Shown here: in pieces, positions 27,659 to 35,262 of the stretch
How the letters are laid out: each line of letters starts with the position of its first letter
How positions within the stretch are numbered: the first letter of the stretch is position 1
Assembly (NCBI GenBank): GCA_945861665.1
Contig: CAMAVS010000002.1
Span: 330,427-394,426, forward strand
DNA: 64,000 bases
Direction: 5' to 3'
Source: Chitinophaga pinensis
GTDB taxonomy: Bacteria > Bacteroidota > Bacteroidia > UBA4408
The notes under the pieces: model-generated
Seen by the model: only the letters and a program-made list of their open reading frames with translations
The model's database searches: none
Told to the model about the DNA's origin: nothing
Made by a program: the position numbers and the translations under genes

Positions 27659-28111
27659 TTAAAATTTAAAAGAAATTATTCTTTTGGTTTGTTTTATTTG
27701 ATTTCGTATTATAACTATTTTTTTTTGACTAGCTTCTTTTTTGTTTTTATTCGTTTCTTCTATTGCAATACTATTCGCATCTGTTTCAATTAGTTTTCCA
27801 ATTATTTTTTGGTTTTCTATGGTCGTTACTTCTACTTGCTTTCCAATACTTTTTGTGTATTGTTCTATAACTTTAAATGGGCTTTCTAATCCCGGTGATG
27901 ATACTTGAAGTTCAAAGTCTTCTATCTCTCGGTCAAGTGTTCCTTCAATAAACTTACTTACTCTTACACATTCGTCAATCGCTAAGCCATTTATATTATC
28001 CAGCAGTACAATTATTCGGTTACCCGGATTCACTTTTATATCCACCAGAAAGTTTTCTGTGGTATGCAACGCTTCTATTACTATAGGTTTTATGTGCTCG
28101 GCAGTTATCAT
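27659..28111 (-). CDS. rimP: ribosome maturation factor RimP
   Basis: The 150-residue protein matures the 30S subunit. Its N-terminal domain carries DIKVNPGNRIIVLLDNINGL and ECVRVSKFIEGTLD, and ELQVSSPGLESPFK is the most conserved RimP block. The C-terminal SH3-like barrel follows, with a basic tail. It is first in the operon with nusA and infB. A long leader of about 60 nt holds a terminator-like hairpin. Confidence 0.95.
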   Translation of the reverse strand: MITAEHIKPIVIEALHTTENFLVDIKVNPGNRIIVLLDNINGLAIDECVRVSKFIEGTLDREIEDFELQVSSPGLESPFKVIEQYTKSIGKQVEVTTIENQKIIGKLIETDANSIAIEETNKNKKEASQKKIVIIRNQIKQTKRIISFKF

Positions 28112-28130
28112 ATTTAAATTTTGATAAATA

Positions 28131-28158
28131 AAAGAGGGGACTTGTTGTCCCCTCCTTT
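28131..28158 (-). promoter_or_regulatory. hairpin with U-rich tail in the leader of rimP-nusA-infB (candidate attenuator)
   Basis: Read on the minus strand, AAAGGAGGGGAC pairs with GTCCCCTCTTT over the loop AACAA (about 11 bp with one bulged G), and TTTTATTTATC follows. It lies between the promoter box and the rimP ATG, which is 20 nt further on. The form is that of an intrinsic terminator placed upstream of the genes it would control, including the termination factor NusA. Confidence 0.6.
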
Positions 28159-28177
28159 AATACTAAACTTTCAGCCA

Positions 28178-28185
28178 CAAATGTA
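28178..28185 (-). promoter_or_regulatory. -7 box of the rimP-nusA-infB operon
   Basis: The minus strand reads TACATTTG, a perfect TAnnTTTG match. It ends 66 nt before the rimP start codon, leaving room for the hairpin leader at 28131-28158. Confidence 0.65.
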
Positions 28186-28315
28186 TAAAGAAAATCCTAC
28201 AAACAAAAGAAAATAGTGAAAACCTTAGATTAATTTAGGAAAAAACGTGGATAAAAGTTATCTTTGTTGTAACTACATAAAAATAGTGCTTCTTTAGTAA
28301 AGAGAAAATAACCAA

Positions 28316-28323
28316 AATCTTTG
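28316..28323 (+). promoter_or_regulatory. possible -7 box, four bases before the start codon
   Basis: AATCTTTG differs from TAnnTTTG only at its first base and lies four bases before ATG 28328, as at 5011, 11833, 12948, 36964 and 46257. A full-consensus TATCTTTG at 28259-28266 is an alternative that would give a 61-base leader. Confidence 0.4.
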
Positions 28324-28327
28324 TAAT

Positions 28328-28666
28328 ATGGATAATTGTAAATCAATAGAAAAAACAATACTGATACGTTTTGTTTTAATGTTTGTTTTGATAGTCTCTA
28401 TGGGCAATTCAGGAATAGGACAAACAAATTCAGTAGTTGCAGAAGTGGTTGATTCAGCTATGGCTGAAGCACCAGTAGATACTGTTACTAAAGCTGTAGA
28501 TCCGGGCTTAAACCAAACCCAAAAAAGTATATTTAAAAAAATGAAAGAAATTACTAAGGTAGATGATAATACCATTTTCTCTGTTTTAGGTGTTATTGGA
28601 GTATTAAGTGTTGTTGGTATAGCAATGTATATGAGTTTTAAAGATGACGATAACAAAAAAGCATAA
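28328..28666 (+). CDS. small membrane protein of unknown function
   Basis: The 112-residue protein has an N-terminal hydrophobic signal segment (about 13-30), an Ala/Val/Thr-rich middle (EVVDSAMAEAPVDTVTKAV), a short basic/helical stretch (SIFKKMKEITKVDD) and one C-terminal transmembrane helix (about 84-103, VLGVIGVLSVVGIAMYMSF) with a charged tail. No known domain is recognised. It has its own promoter and a strong terminator, so it stands alone between the rimP operon and the oxidase cluster. Confidence 0.65.
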   Translation: MDNCKSIEKTILIRFVLMFVLIVSMGNSGIGQTNSVVAEVVDSAMAEAPVDTVTKAVDPGLNQTQKSIFKKMKEITKVDDNTIFSVLGVIGVLSVVGIAMYMSFKDDDNKKA

Positions 28667-28683
28667 AATGTTTATAAATAAAT

Positions 28684-28714
28684 AGAAAAGGCTCGACATT
28701 GTTACGCCTTTTCT
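28684..28714 (+). terminator. Rho-independent terminator
   Basis: AGAAAAGGC and GCCTTTTCT form a perfect 9-bp stem with a 13-base loop; the 3' arm is itself T-rich and is followed by GTTTGT. It lies 18 bp after the small membrane protein gene. Confidence 0.7.
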
Positions 28715-28760
28715 GTTTGTAAGAATTACAAATATTTGGTAACATTGTACCCCAAACAAA

Positions 28761-29666
28761 TTGGGTAAAGTGAGTAATAAGGAAATTTTAATAGAAAATC
28801 CGGCATTTCGAAAAGTATCTAAAATTGACGATTTTGTCCAATTAATAAAGCTTCGGTTGTCTTTTTTAGTAGTGTTATCTGCTGCTTTGTCTTTTCTGTT
28901 TGCCTCAAATTCAATCGATTGGCAAAAGTTACTTTTTATGATATTGGGAGGTTTTTTAGTTACAGGGTCTTCTAATGCATACAATCAAATAATAGAAAGA
29001 AGTTTGGATAAATTAATGACTCGAACCTGCAATAGGCCATTGCCTTCGGGTAGAATGTCATTATCGGAAGCTCATATAATTGCGTTTATGTTAGGTGTTT
29101 GTGGTGTTATAATGCTATGGCTATGCGTAAATACGTACAGCGGTATTTTAGGTTTATTGGCACTAATTTTATACACAGTGGTGTATACTCCTTTAAAACG
29201 AATAACACCTTTTGCCGTATTTGTTGGGGCTTTCCCAGGAGCCATTCCAGCCATGTTGGGCTGGGTTGCAGCTACAAACAATTTTGGTTTGGGTGCAATA
29301 TTGGTTTTTGCTATTCAATTTATTTGGCAATTTCCTCATTTTTGGGCTATTGCTTGGGTTTTAGACGATGATTATAAAAAGGCAGGGTTTAAAATGCTTC
29401 CCACAGCGGAAGGAAGAGGAAAGGGGACAGCATTTCAAACATTGGTGTATGCATTAGGAATAATTCCAATTAGCTTAATGCCTTGGTATTATAATATGAT
29501 TGGGGGCATTGGTGCTACAATTATTTTAATTTGTGGGATAGCATTTTCAGTTCAAGCTTTTAAACTCTTAAAAACCTGTGAGATAAAATCGGCTCAACAA
29601 TTAATGTTTGGCTCATTTATTTACCTGCCAATTGTACAAATAGCATTATTAATTGATAAAATATAA
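28761..29666 (+). CDS. cyoE: protoheme IX farnesyltransferase (heme O synthase)
   Basis: The enzyme farnesylates heme b to heme o for terminal oxidases. The 301-residue protein has the UbiA-type fold with about eight or nine helices. The allylic-pyrophosphate motif is in SSNAYNQIIERSLDKLMTRT (NxxxDxxxDx-like with MxRT), and the second conserved region is PHFWAIAWVLDDDYKKAGFK. The start is uncertain: TTG 28761 or GTG 28770, with no ATG before the conserved part. It heads the oxidase gene cluster; the next gene starts three bases after the stop. Confidence 0.93.
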   Translation: MGKVSNKEILIENPAFRKVSKIDDFVQLIKLRLSFLVVLSAALSFLFASNSIDWQKLLFMILGGFLVTGSSNAYNQIIERSLDKLMTRTCNRPLPSGRMSLSEAHIIAFMLGVCGVIMLWLCVNTYSGILGLLALILYTVVYTPLKRITPFAVFVGAFPGAIPAMLGWVAATNNFGLGAILVFAIQFIWQFPHFWAIAWVLDDDYKKAGFKMLPTAEGRGKGTAFQTLVYALGIIPISLMPWYYNMIGGIGATIILICGIAFSVQAFKLLKTCEIKSAQQLMFGSFIYLPIVQIALLIDKI

Positions 29667-29668
29667 AA

Positions 29669-30265
29669 ATGGAATACCAAACAACATCACCCCTAACAAA
29701 AATCGAAAAAGAAGAGATAAGAAAAAAAACGGCATCTACGTTGTTGTATATTGCTATTGGCAGTATGGTAATGCTTTTTGCTGGATTAACAAGTGCATAT
29801 TTGGTTCGGCAAGCAACAGGCCATTGGTTACAATTTAGTTTACCTCAATCATTTTATTTTAGTACAGCAGTTATTATGCTTAGTAGCCTTACGTTAAACT
29901 GGGGATATTTATCTGCAAAAAAAGATAATCGGAAGTCCGCCACTAACGCGCTGCTGTTAACGCTAATATTGGCAACTTTGTTCATTGTATTTCAGTTTAT
30001 GGGCTGGAATAATTTGGTTGAACAAAAAGTCTTTTTTGCTGGTAAGGAAAGTAATGCTGCCGGATCATTTATGTATGTTCTTACGGGTTTGCACTTGGCT
30101 CACTTAATTGGGGGCTATATTTACTTGGCAATAGTGTTGGTTCGATCTAAAAAGGGAAGATACAGTTCTGTAAGCCATCTTGATTTAAAGCTCTGTGCCA
30201 TTTATTGGCATTTTCTAGATATATTATGGATTTATTTATTTTTATTTTTGTTATTTATTCGTTAA
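29669..30265 (+). CDS. cytochrome c oxidase subunit III-like protein (first copy)
   Basis: The 198-residue COX3-fold protein has five hydrophobic helices. SMVMLFAGLTSAYLVRQATG opens helix 1, YVLTGLHLAHLIGGYIYLAI carries the conserved GxHxxH pattern, and CAIYWHFLDILWIYLFL is the last helix with the WHFxDxxW motif of the family. It is shorter than mitochondrial subunit III, as usual for the bacterial five-helix form. It begins three bases after cyoE and precedes a second COX3-like gene. Confidence 0.88.
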   Translation: MEYQTTSPLTKIEKEEIRKKTASTLLYIAIGSMVMLFAGLTSAYLVRQATGHWLQFSLPQSFYFSTAVIMLSSLTLNWGYLSAKKDNRKSATNALLLTLILATLFIVFQFMGWNNLVEQKVFFAGKESNAAGSFMYVLTGLHLAHLIGGYIYLAIVLVRSKKGRYSSVSHLDLKLCAIYWHFLDILWIYLFLFLLFIR

Positions 30266-30307
30266 TTCTTAAACTTGCATTCTGAAATTAATTTTTATAA
30301 TATAATT

Positions 30308-31030
30308 ATGTCAAGTCATTCAACCGCGGTAAGCGAAACAAAACATTGGAACGGAGGCGTATCCCCAGTTGGTATCAGTTATGGGAAAATGTATATGTGG
30401 TTTTTCCTTGTTTCAGATGCTCTTACTTTCTCAGGATTGCTTTGCGCCTATGGATTTATGCGCCACAAATACCCCGACCTTTGGCCAATTCCGGGAGATG
30501 TGTTTACACACTTCCCTTTTTATGATGGTCACATTGCATTGGCATATGTAGGGCTAATGACTTTTATCCTCATTATGAGCTCTGTTACAATGGTGCTAGC
30601 CGTTGAAGCAGGTCATAGAATGAATAAAAAAGCAGTTGGTAACTGGATGTTGTTAACCATTATTGGTGGTTTAATGTTTGTTGGGTCTCAGGCTTGGGAG
30701 TGGTATCATTTTATTGTAGGAACAGATCATGGTGCTGTGAGAACATTTCTAAAAGATGGGATTTGGGTAACAGAGGTATTTAAAGGAGCAAATTTACAAG
30801 TGAACGAATACGGTTTACCTGTATTTGGCGATTTCTTTTTCTTTATCACAGGTTTTCACGGTTTTCACGTTTTTAGTGGTGTTGTTATAAATGCTGTCAT
30901 ATATATTAATGTATTGAATGATACTTATGAGAAACGGGGCCACTATGAAATGGTTGAAAAGGTTGGTTTGTATTGGCACTTTGTAGATCTTGTGTGGGTG
31001 TTTGTGTTTACATTCTTTTATCTACTTTAA
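30308..31030 (+). CDS. cytochrome c oxidase subunit III-like protein (second copy)
   Basis: The protein has 240 residues from ATG 30308 (MSSHSTAVSETKHWNGG). An upstream in-frame ATG at 30275 would add an 11-residue tail with no family support. Helix 1 reads KMYMWFFLVSDALTFSGLLC, the GFHGFHVFSGVVINAVIYI segment gives the conserved GxHxxH, and GLYWHFVDLVWVFVFTFFYL ends the protein with WHFxDxxW. Tandem COX3-like genes of different length are found in Bacteroidota oxidase loci. The catalytic subunits I and II are not in the window. Confidence 0.9.
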   Translation: MSSHSTAVSETKHWNGGVSPVGISYGKMYMWFFLVSDALTFSGLLCAYGFMRHKYPDLWPIPGDVFTHFPFYDGHIALAYVGLMTFILIMSSVTMVLAVEAGHRMNKKAVGNWMLLTIIGGLMFVGSQAWEWYHFIVGTDHGAVRTFLKDGIWVTEVFKGANLQVNEYGLPVFGDFFFFITGFHGFHVFSGVVINAVIYINVLNDTYEKRGHYEMVEKVGLYWHFVDLVWVFVFTFFYLL

Positions 31031-31059
31031 AAATAAATTATATAATATAAATAAAAATC

Positions 31060-31554
31060 ATGTCAGGATTTAACGACCCATACCCAAGTTACGAGCATTT
31101 AGCTCATCACAGTGAAGAAGACGGAAAAAAGAAAAGAAGAAAGTTGTGGAATGTTTTTTGGATAATGTTGGCAATTACAATTGGAGAGCTAATTGTCGGA
31201 TTTAAAGCAGAGTCTTGGGGATTAAATAAAACATTCCTAATGTACCTTTTTATTACATTAACAATTGTTAAAGCGGGTTTCATTGTACTCTCTTTTATGC
31301 ACCTTGGTGATGAAACAAAAGCATATAAATGGATAATCTTAGGTCCGTATACTGTGTTTATTTTATATTTAGCCATTATGGTTGATATTGGAGAAGGCAA
31401 TTATTCAAAAGAGTACAGAGCAGAAATGGATAAGGCATTTGCTGAGCAAAGAGAACAGGGTCATAAACATAATTCAGAGGAACACAACAAGCCATCAGAA
31501 GAACATAAAGGTGCAGCTAAAGAAGTATCAAAAGCAGGCGAAGCTCACCATTAA
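31060..31554 (+). CDS. cytochrome c oxidase subunit IV-type protein
   Basis: The 164-residue protein has a hydrophilic N-terminus, then three helices (about 28-46, 55-78, 86-106) with LTIVKAGFIVLSFMHLGDE, the characteristic motif of prokaryotic COX4-type subunits, and a charged His/Glu/Lys-rich tail (about 125-164). It probably stabilises the oxidase complex in the membrane. It lies 29 bp after the second subunit III gene and 10 bp before the SCO gene. Confidence 0.88.
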   Translation: MSGFNDPYPSYEHLAHHSEEDGKKKRRKLWNVFWIMLAITIGELIVGFKAESWGLNKTFLMYLFITLTIVKAGFIVLSFMHLGDETKAYKWIILGPYTVFILYLAIMVDIGEGNYSKEYRAEMDKAFAEQREQGHKHNSEEHNKPSEEHKGAAKEVSKAGEAHH

Positions 31555-31564
31555 TGTTTAACAT

Positions 31565-32281
31565 ATGAATGCGAGTAAAGTAACTACTAAATATAAAAAG
31601 GGAGGATACTTACTTGCATTTTTTTTGTTCCCTGCAATTCTTTGTTTCGTTTACTATTATTTTGTTGTTCGTAAACCCCTAGTCTCTGGCAATGACTCTG
31701 TATTTGTAAAACTTGCTTATTTTGGTCCAAAACAATTAGGCCCCAACGGAAAGGATACAATTTATCACAGCATTCCAGATTTCGCTTTTGTGAATCAGGA
31801 GGGTAAAGTAATTACCCAAAAACACTACGAAGGAAAAATGTACGTTGCCGATTTCCTTTCTTGTTCCGACAGAACGGTTTCTATCAAACTTGCTGCACAA
31901 TATTTTAATATACAAAAAAAGCTAAGTTTTATCAATAATTTTCTTTTACTCTCTCACACTGTTAATCCTAAAGAGGATACGCTTTCGGTTTTGAAACAAT
32001 ATGCTTACGAAGTACACGCCATTGATAATATGTGGAATGTAGTAACAGGCGATAAAAAGCAATTGTATACCATAGCTACAAATGGATATTTAGTGGATGT
32101 TGGCGACTTTGATAACTTTACTTTTAGTAAAACACTTGTATTGGTTGATAAGGAAAGGCACATTAGAGGTTTTTATGATGGAACGAGTGTCACGGATGTT
32201 AATAGGTTGCAGGATGAGGTAAGGGTTTTATTCGCAGAATACAGAATGAAAGCAAGAAATAAAAAACAACATATTCAATAA
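31565..32281 (+). CDS. SCO1/SenC-family protein lacking the copper-binding residues
   Basis: The 238-residue protein has an N-terminal membrane anchor (about 14-34) and a thioredoxin-like SCO domain. The framework is clear: PDFAFVNQEGKVITQKHYEGK, YVADFLSC, LVLVDKERHIRGFYDGT. SCO proteins bind copper through CxxxC and a later His. Here the first Cys is kept (Cys100), but the second is Thr104 (SCSDRT), and the His position before LVLVDKE is Phe187 (NFTFSKT). Copper delivery in the usual way therefore seems impossible. Its place between subunit IV and DUF420 genes is normal. It may be a degenerate paralogue with a true SCO elsewhere. Confidence 0.82.
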   Translation: MNASKVTTKYKKGGYLLAFFLFPAILCFVYYYFVVRKPLVSGNDSVFVKLAYFGPKQLGPNGKDTIYHSIPDFAFVNQEGKVITQKHYEGKMYVADFLSCSDRTVSIKLAAQYFNIQKKLSFINNFLLLSHTVNPKEDTLSVLKQYAYEVHAIDNMWNVVTGDKKQLYTIATNGYLVDVGDFDNFTFSKTLVLVDKERHIRGFYDGTSVTDVNRLQDEVRVLFAEYRMKARNKKQHIQ

Positions 32282-32285
32282 TTTG

Positions 32286-32293
32286 TACTTTTG
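32286..32293 (+). promoter_or_regulatory. -7 box inside the oxidase cluster, five bases before the DUF420 start
   Basis: TACTTTTG is a full consensus match; ATG 32299 follows after five bases. It begins five bases after the SCO stop region, so DUF420 and the gene after it can be transcribed apart from the oxidase subunits. Confidence 0.55.
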
Positions 32294-32298
32294 TACCA

Positions 32299-32829
32299 AT
32301 GAACGACAAACTTATTTTCAGAATAATTGCAGCTGTTTCCATCTTTGTTTTTTGTGTGGTAGTATTGTTGAATAAAAAAGTATTGCCTGTGCCAAATGAA
32401 ATTCCGGATTTTGTGTATAAGCTACCAAAGTTTAATGCAATTATTAATGGTACTTGTACTTGTTTACTATTGCTTTCGCTTTATTTTATAAAACAAAAAA
32501 ATGTTACACTGCATAAAAAAATAAATATTTGGGCTTTTTCATTTTCTTCTTTGTTTTTAGTTTCATATATCACATATCATTGGTTGGCAGTTGAAACAGT
32601 TTTTCCATTGGATAATCCACTGCGCCCACTTTATCTTGTAATATTAATTAGTCACATCATATTAGCAGCCGCGGTATTGCCACTCATATTGTTATCCTTT
32701 TATCGAGGCTTACAATTACAGGTTGAACTGCATAAAAAAATAGTACGTTGGAGTTATCCAATTTGGTTATATGTTACCATTACAGGAGTTGTAGTGTATT
32801 TAATGTTGTCTCCTTATTATACGCATTAA
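32299..32829 (+). CDS. DUF420 membrane protein (oxidase assembly, CtaM-like)
   Basis: The 176-residue protein has five predicted helices. The family signature is PKFNAIINGTCTCLLLLSLY in helix 2 and RPLYLVILISHIILAAAVLP with its conserved His; YPIWLYVTITGVVVYLMLSP ends the domain. DUF420 proteins are required for heme-copper oxidase maturation in Firmicutes (CtaM). The position within the oxidase cluster supports the same role. It has its own promoter box. Confidence 0.88.
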   Translation: MNDKLIFRIIAAVSIFVFCVVVLLNKKVLPVPNEIPDFVYKLPKFNAIINGTCTCLLLLSLYFIKQKNVTLHKKINIWAFSFSSLFLVSYITYHWLAVETVFPLDNPLRPLYLVILISHIILAAAVLPLILLSFYRGLQLQVELHKKIVRWSYPIWLYVTITGVVVYLMLSPYYTH

Positions 32830-32833
32830 TTCA

Positions 32834-33088
32834 ATGAACAAGTCCCCCTTTTTTTTTGTGGTATTAATTTTTTTTATCTTATTTAGTTATGATGTTTCAC
32901 TAGCACAATGTGCTATGTGCAAGGCAACAACAACTTCTAATTTAGAGGGCGGGGGTAGTGTGGCGAAAGGAATTAACAAAGGAATTTTGTACTTAATGTC
33001 AGTACCCTATGTAATATTGTTTTTGATTTTTAGAAAAAAAATTGGCGCTCTCTTTAAAATGCTACACTCGAAAAATTTTCCGAAGTAA
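32834..33088 (+). CDS. small secreted/membrane protein with a CxxC pair in the oxidase cluster
   Basis: The 84-residue protein has a signal peptide (about 1-24, ending SLAQ), directly followed by CAMCKATTTSN, so the mature protein would begin with Gln or Cys and a CxxC pair. One more helix (about 51-68, LYLMSVPYVILFLIF) and a basic tail follow. It sits four bases after DUF420. Such short CxxC proteins at the end of Bacteroidota oxidase loci have no named function that I can give; heme or copper handling is an inference from position. Confidence 0.7.
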   Translation: MNKSPFFFVVLIFFILFSYDVSLAQCAMCKATTTSNLEGGGSVAKGINKGILYLMSVPYVILFLIFRKKIGALFKMLHSKNFPK

Positions 33089-33138
33089 TTTACTTTAATT
33101 ACTTTATAAATTTGCCACCTAACTTTCGGTAATAATTT

Positions 33139-33240
33139 TCACAAAGTTCCCCTATTTGCTTGCTCTCTTTCTATGGATTCAAAAAGTGCTTTAAAATTAC
33201 CTGCAACTACAATTCCAATTACTTTGATGAGTTTAACTTT
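33139..33240 (-). pseudogene. C-terminal relic of a second 4-hydroxyphenylpyruvate dioxygenase gene
   Basis: On the minus strand the frame ends AGNFKALFESIEREQANRGTL-stop (TGA 33139-33141). The intact hpd ends AGNFKALFESIEREQSLRGTL-stop. Nineteen of the last 21 residues and the stop position agree, yet about 10 of those 19 codons differ synonymously. Upstream, LIKVIG can be aligned with IIQRMG of hpd, then similarity ends and the frame closes about 25 bp later. So it is the tail of a long-diverged, formerly selected HPPD copy, not a fresh duplication. It lies about 270 bp beyond the end of hpd on the same strand. Confidence 0.8.
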
Positions 33241-33508
33241 TTGCAAATTTGCGATGTGGCGGACTTAGAACCACTGAACTTTCAATTTACGATTTACAAA
33301 GCTCCCCTAAAATAAATCATATTGTAAGTTAGTTGCTGCTATTTTTTGCTAAACCTTTTATTGATCGTATTATAAGTTCAGGTTCTCCTGTTCTTATGTT
33401 TTTTTTTAAATGCAAGAAGTTTGTTTTGGTAAAAATATGGGGAGAAGAAATTTGTAAAATGGAACCTCCAGCTAAAGCGAATAAATAAAAATAATTATTT
33501 GTTTATTG
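33241..33508. other. rest of the 420-bp gap 33089-33508: no intact gene
   Basis: The gap between the small CxxC gene and hpd holds the HPPD relic (33139-33240). On the minus strand at 33329-33493 there is an open frame without a start codon (54 residues, with AGGSILQISSPHIF). Part of it resembles a segment of the Omp28-like gene at 39857-40747 (AGSFAQISSP), sharing a 15-base identical stretch. It could be a second gene remnant or chance. No terminator or RNA is evident. Confidence 0.4.
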
Positions 33509-34663
33509 CTATAAGGTGCCCCTTAAAGATTGTTCGCGTTCGATAGATTCGAATAATGCTTTAAAATTTCCTGCGCCAAAGCCTTTTGCACCCATACGTT
33601 GTATAATCTCGAAAAATAAAGTTGGACGATCCTCCAACGGTTTTGTAAATATTTGCAATAGGTAACCATCTTCATCGGCATCAACAAGAATTGATAATTT
33701 TTGAAGTTGCTGAATATCTTCCTTCATTGCCTCTCGATGGGTTCCTAAGCGGGCAGGGATTTCATCGTAATAGGCTTGAGGTGGCGGAGGTAAAAATTCA
33801 ATACCCCTTTCTCTTAATTCGCGTACAGTTTTAATAATATCATCCGTTGCAAGTGCTAAATGCTGCACTCCGGAACCTTCATAAAAATCAATATATTCTT
33901 CAATTTGGGAGCGTTTATTTCCTTTTGCTGGTTCATTGATTGGAAATTTAATACGACCATTTCCGTTACTCATTACCTTGCTCATCAATGCTGAGTATTC
34001 TGTGTGAATTTGTTTATCGTCAAACGAAAGAAAATTTACAAAACCCATCACATCTTCGTACCATTTTACCCAAGTATTCATCTGGTTCCAACCTACATTA
34101 CCCACCATATGGTCAACAAATTTCAATCCTATAGCTGTGGGTTTATAATCACTTTCCCATTTTTTAAAGCCTGGTAAAAAATCGCCATTATAATTTTTAC
34201 GTTCTACAAACATATGAACTGTTTCGCCATAGGTATAGATTCCCGAACGAATAACGTAACCATTTTCATCCTCTTCGCGTATTGGTTCCATAAATGGTTT
34301 CGCACCACGTGATGTGGTTTCCTCAAAAGACTTGGTGGCATCGTCCACCCAAAGTGCAATTACTTTTACACCGTCACCGTGTTTTTTTACATGCTCCCCA
34401 ATTGGCGAATCGCTAGTTAAAGCTGTAGTTAATACCAAGCGGATTTTGTCTTGTTGCAATACATAGGAAACCCTGTCTTTTAGACCTGTTTCGAGTCCTG
34501 CATAAGCTAACGACTGAAACCCAAAAGCTGTTTTATAAAAGTGTGCCGATTGCTTTGCATTGCCCACATAAAATTCAACATAATCGGTTCCGTTAAGCGG
34601 TAAAAAATCACCCGCATCCTTGAATATTTTTTCCAAACCGGGTGCTATATCTTTTGTATCCAT
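33509..34663 (-). CDS. hpd: 4-hydroxyphenylpyruvate dioxygenase
   Basis: The enzyme converts 4-hydroxyphenylpyruvate to homogentisate in tyrosine breakdown. The 384-residue protein has two vicinal-oxygen-chelate domains. The Fe(II) ligands are His185 (FVDHMVGNV), His268 (GVQHLALATDD) and Glu352 (LFFEIIQRMG). KGFGAGNFKALFESIE is the C-terminal signature that closes the active site. The next enzyme, homogentisate dioxygenase, is encoded 14 kb away at 47695. A lipoprotein gene lies eight bases upstream on the same strand, so they may be cotranscribed although functionally unrelated. Confidence 0.97.
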   Translation of the reverse strand: MDTKDIAPGLEKIFKDAGDFLPLNGTDYVEFYVGNAKQSAHFYKTAFGFQSLAYAGLETGLKDRVSYVLQQDKIRLVLTTALTSDSPIGEHVKKHGDGVKVIALWVDDATKSFEETTSRGAKPFMEPIREEDENGYVIRSGIYTYGETVHMFVERKNYNGDFLPGFKKWESDYKPTAIGLKFVDHMVGNVGWNQMNTWVKWYEDVMGFVNFLSFDDKQIHTEYSALMSKVMSNGNGRIKFPINEPAKGNKRSQIEEYIDFYEGSGVQHLALATDDIIKTVRELRERGIEFLPPPPQAYYDEIPARLGTHREAMKEDIQQLQKLSILVDADEDGYLLQIFTKPLEDRPTLFFEIIQRMGAKGFGAGNFKALFESIEREQSLRGTL

Positions 34664-34671
34664 TCTTTAAA

Positions 34672-35256
34672 TTAATTGCTCAGTTTTACTAAAATAAAAG
34701 GTTTTAATCCTTTATAAGTTCCGTCATCATTATAAGCTGACTGTCCCAATACAATGGCCGTAACTTTTTTTGTTAGTTTGAATTTCACTTTGTCAAAATA
34801 CCAATCTTCAATAAAACGAATATACGTAAGGCTTTCATTATTAAATTCTCTTTCAAGAATTTTTTGAACAAAGACTCCTGGGTTATCTGTTTCTTCAATT
34901 TGAAGAGTATCCTTTTTGTGCATTTGTTTATATAGCTCTTCAACCGGAATTTCTACATTCTCATCAAAAGGATCGTATGCTTTTTGTTTACCTGACATAA
35001 CAGCGTCCATAATAGTGCTTACAATTTTTTGTTGATCAACAAATTTATTTACTCTTACCCAATCAGAAGAATCCCAATCTTCCGGCTTTATAATTTCAGC
35101 CTGACTGCGTACGTGTTCACCCCACAATTCGCCATCGGCAGTAGTTGCGGCAGCTGTTTGTGATATAGTTGCATCAGTATGTTTTGTTTCACTGTTGCAA
35201 GCGGCAATTACAAAAACAGCAGTTAAGCCAAGAAAAGAATAAAAAGCATTTTTCAT
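34672..35256 (-). CDS. lipoprotein with a GldN-like C-terminal region
   Basis: The 194-residue protein has a signal peptide with lipobox IAACN (Cys about residue 20). The mature part has DWDSSDWVRVNKFVDQQKIV, a predicted helix, then KAYDPFDENVEIPVEELYK. Near the end, YIRFIEDWYFDKVKFKLTKK and GLKPFILVKL resemble the pattern of GldN/PorN, a periplasmic ring subunit of the type IX secretion system (xEDWFFD ... G ... P-hydrophobic). The GldKLM partners are absent and the protein is shorter than GldN, so it is a paralogue at most. It lies between a coiled-coil protein gene and hpd. Confidence 0.55.
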   Translation of the reverse strand: MKNAFYSFLGLTAVFVIAACNSETKHTDATISQTAAATTADGELWGEHVRSQAEIIKPEDWDSSDWVRVNKFVDQQKIVSTIMDAVMSGKQKAYDPFDENVEIPVEELYKQMHKKDTLQIEETDNPGVFVQKILEREFNNESLTYIRFIEDWYFDKVKFKLTKKVTAIVLGQSAYNDDGTYKGLKPFILVKLSN

Positions 35257-35262
35257 ATTGTT

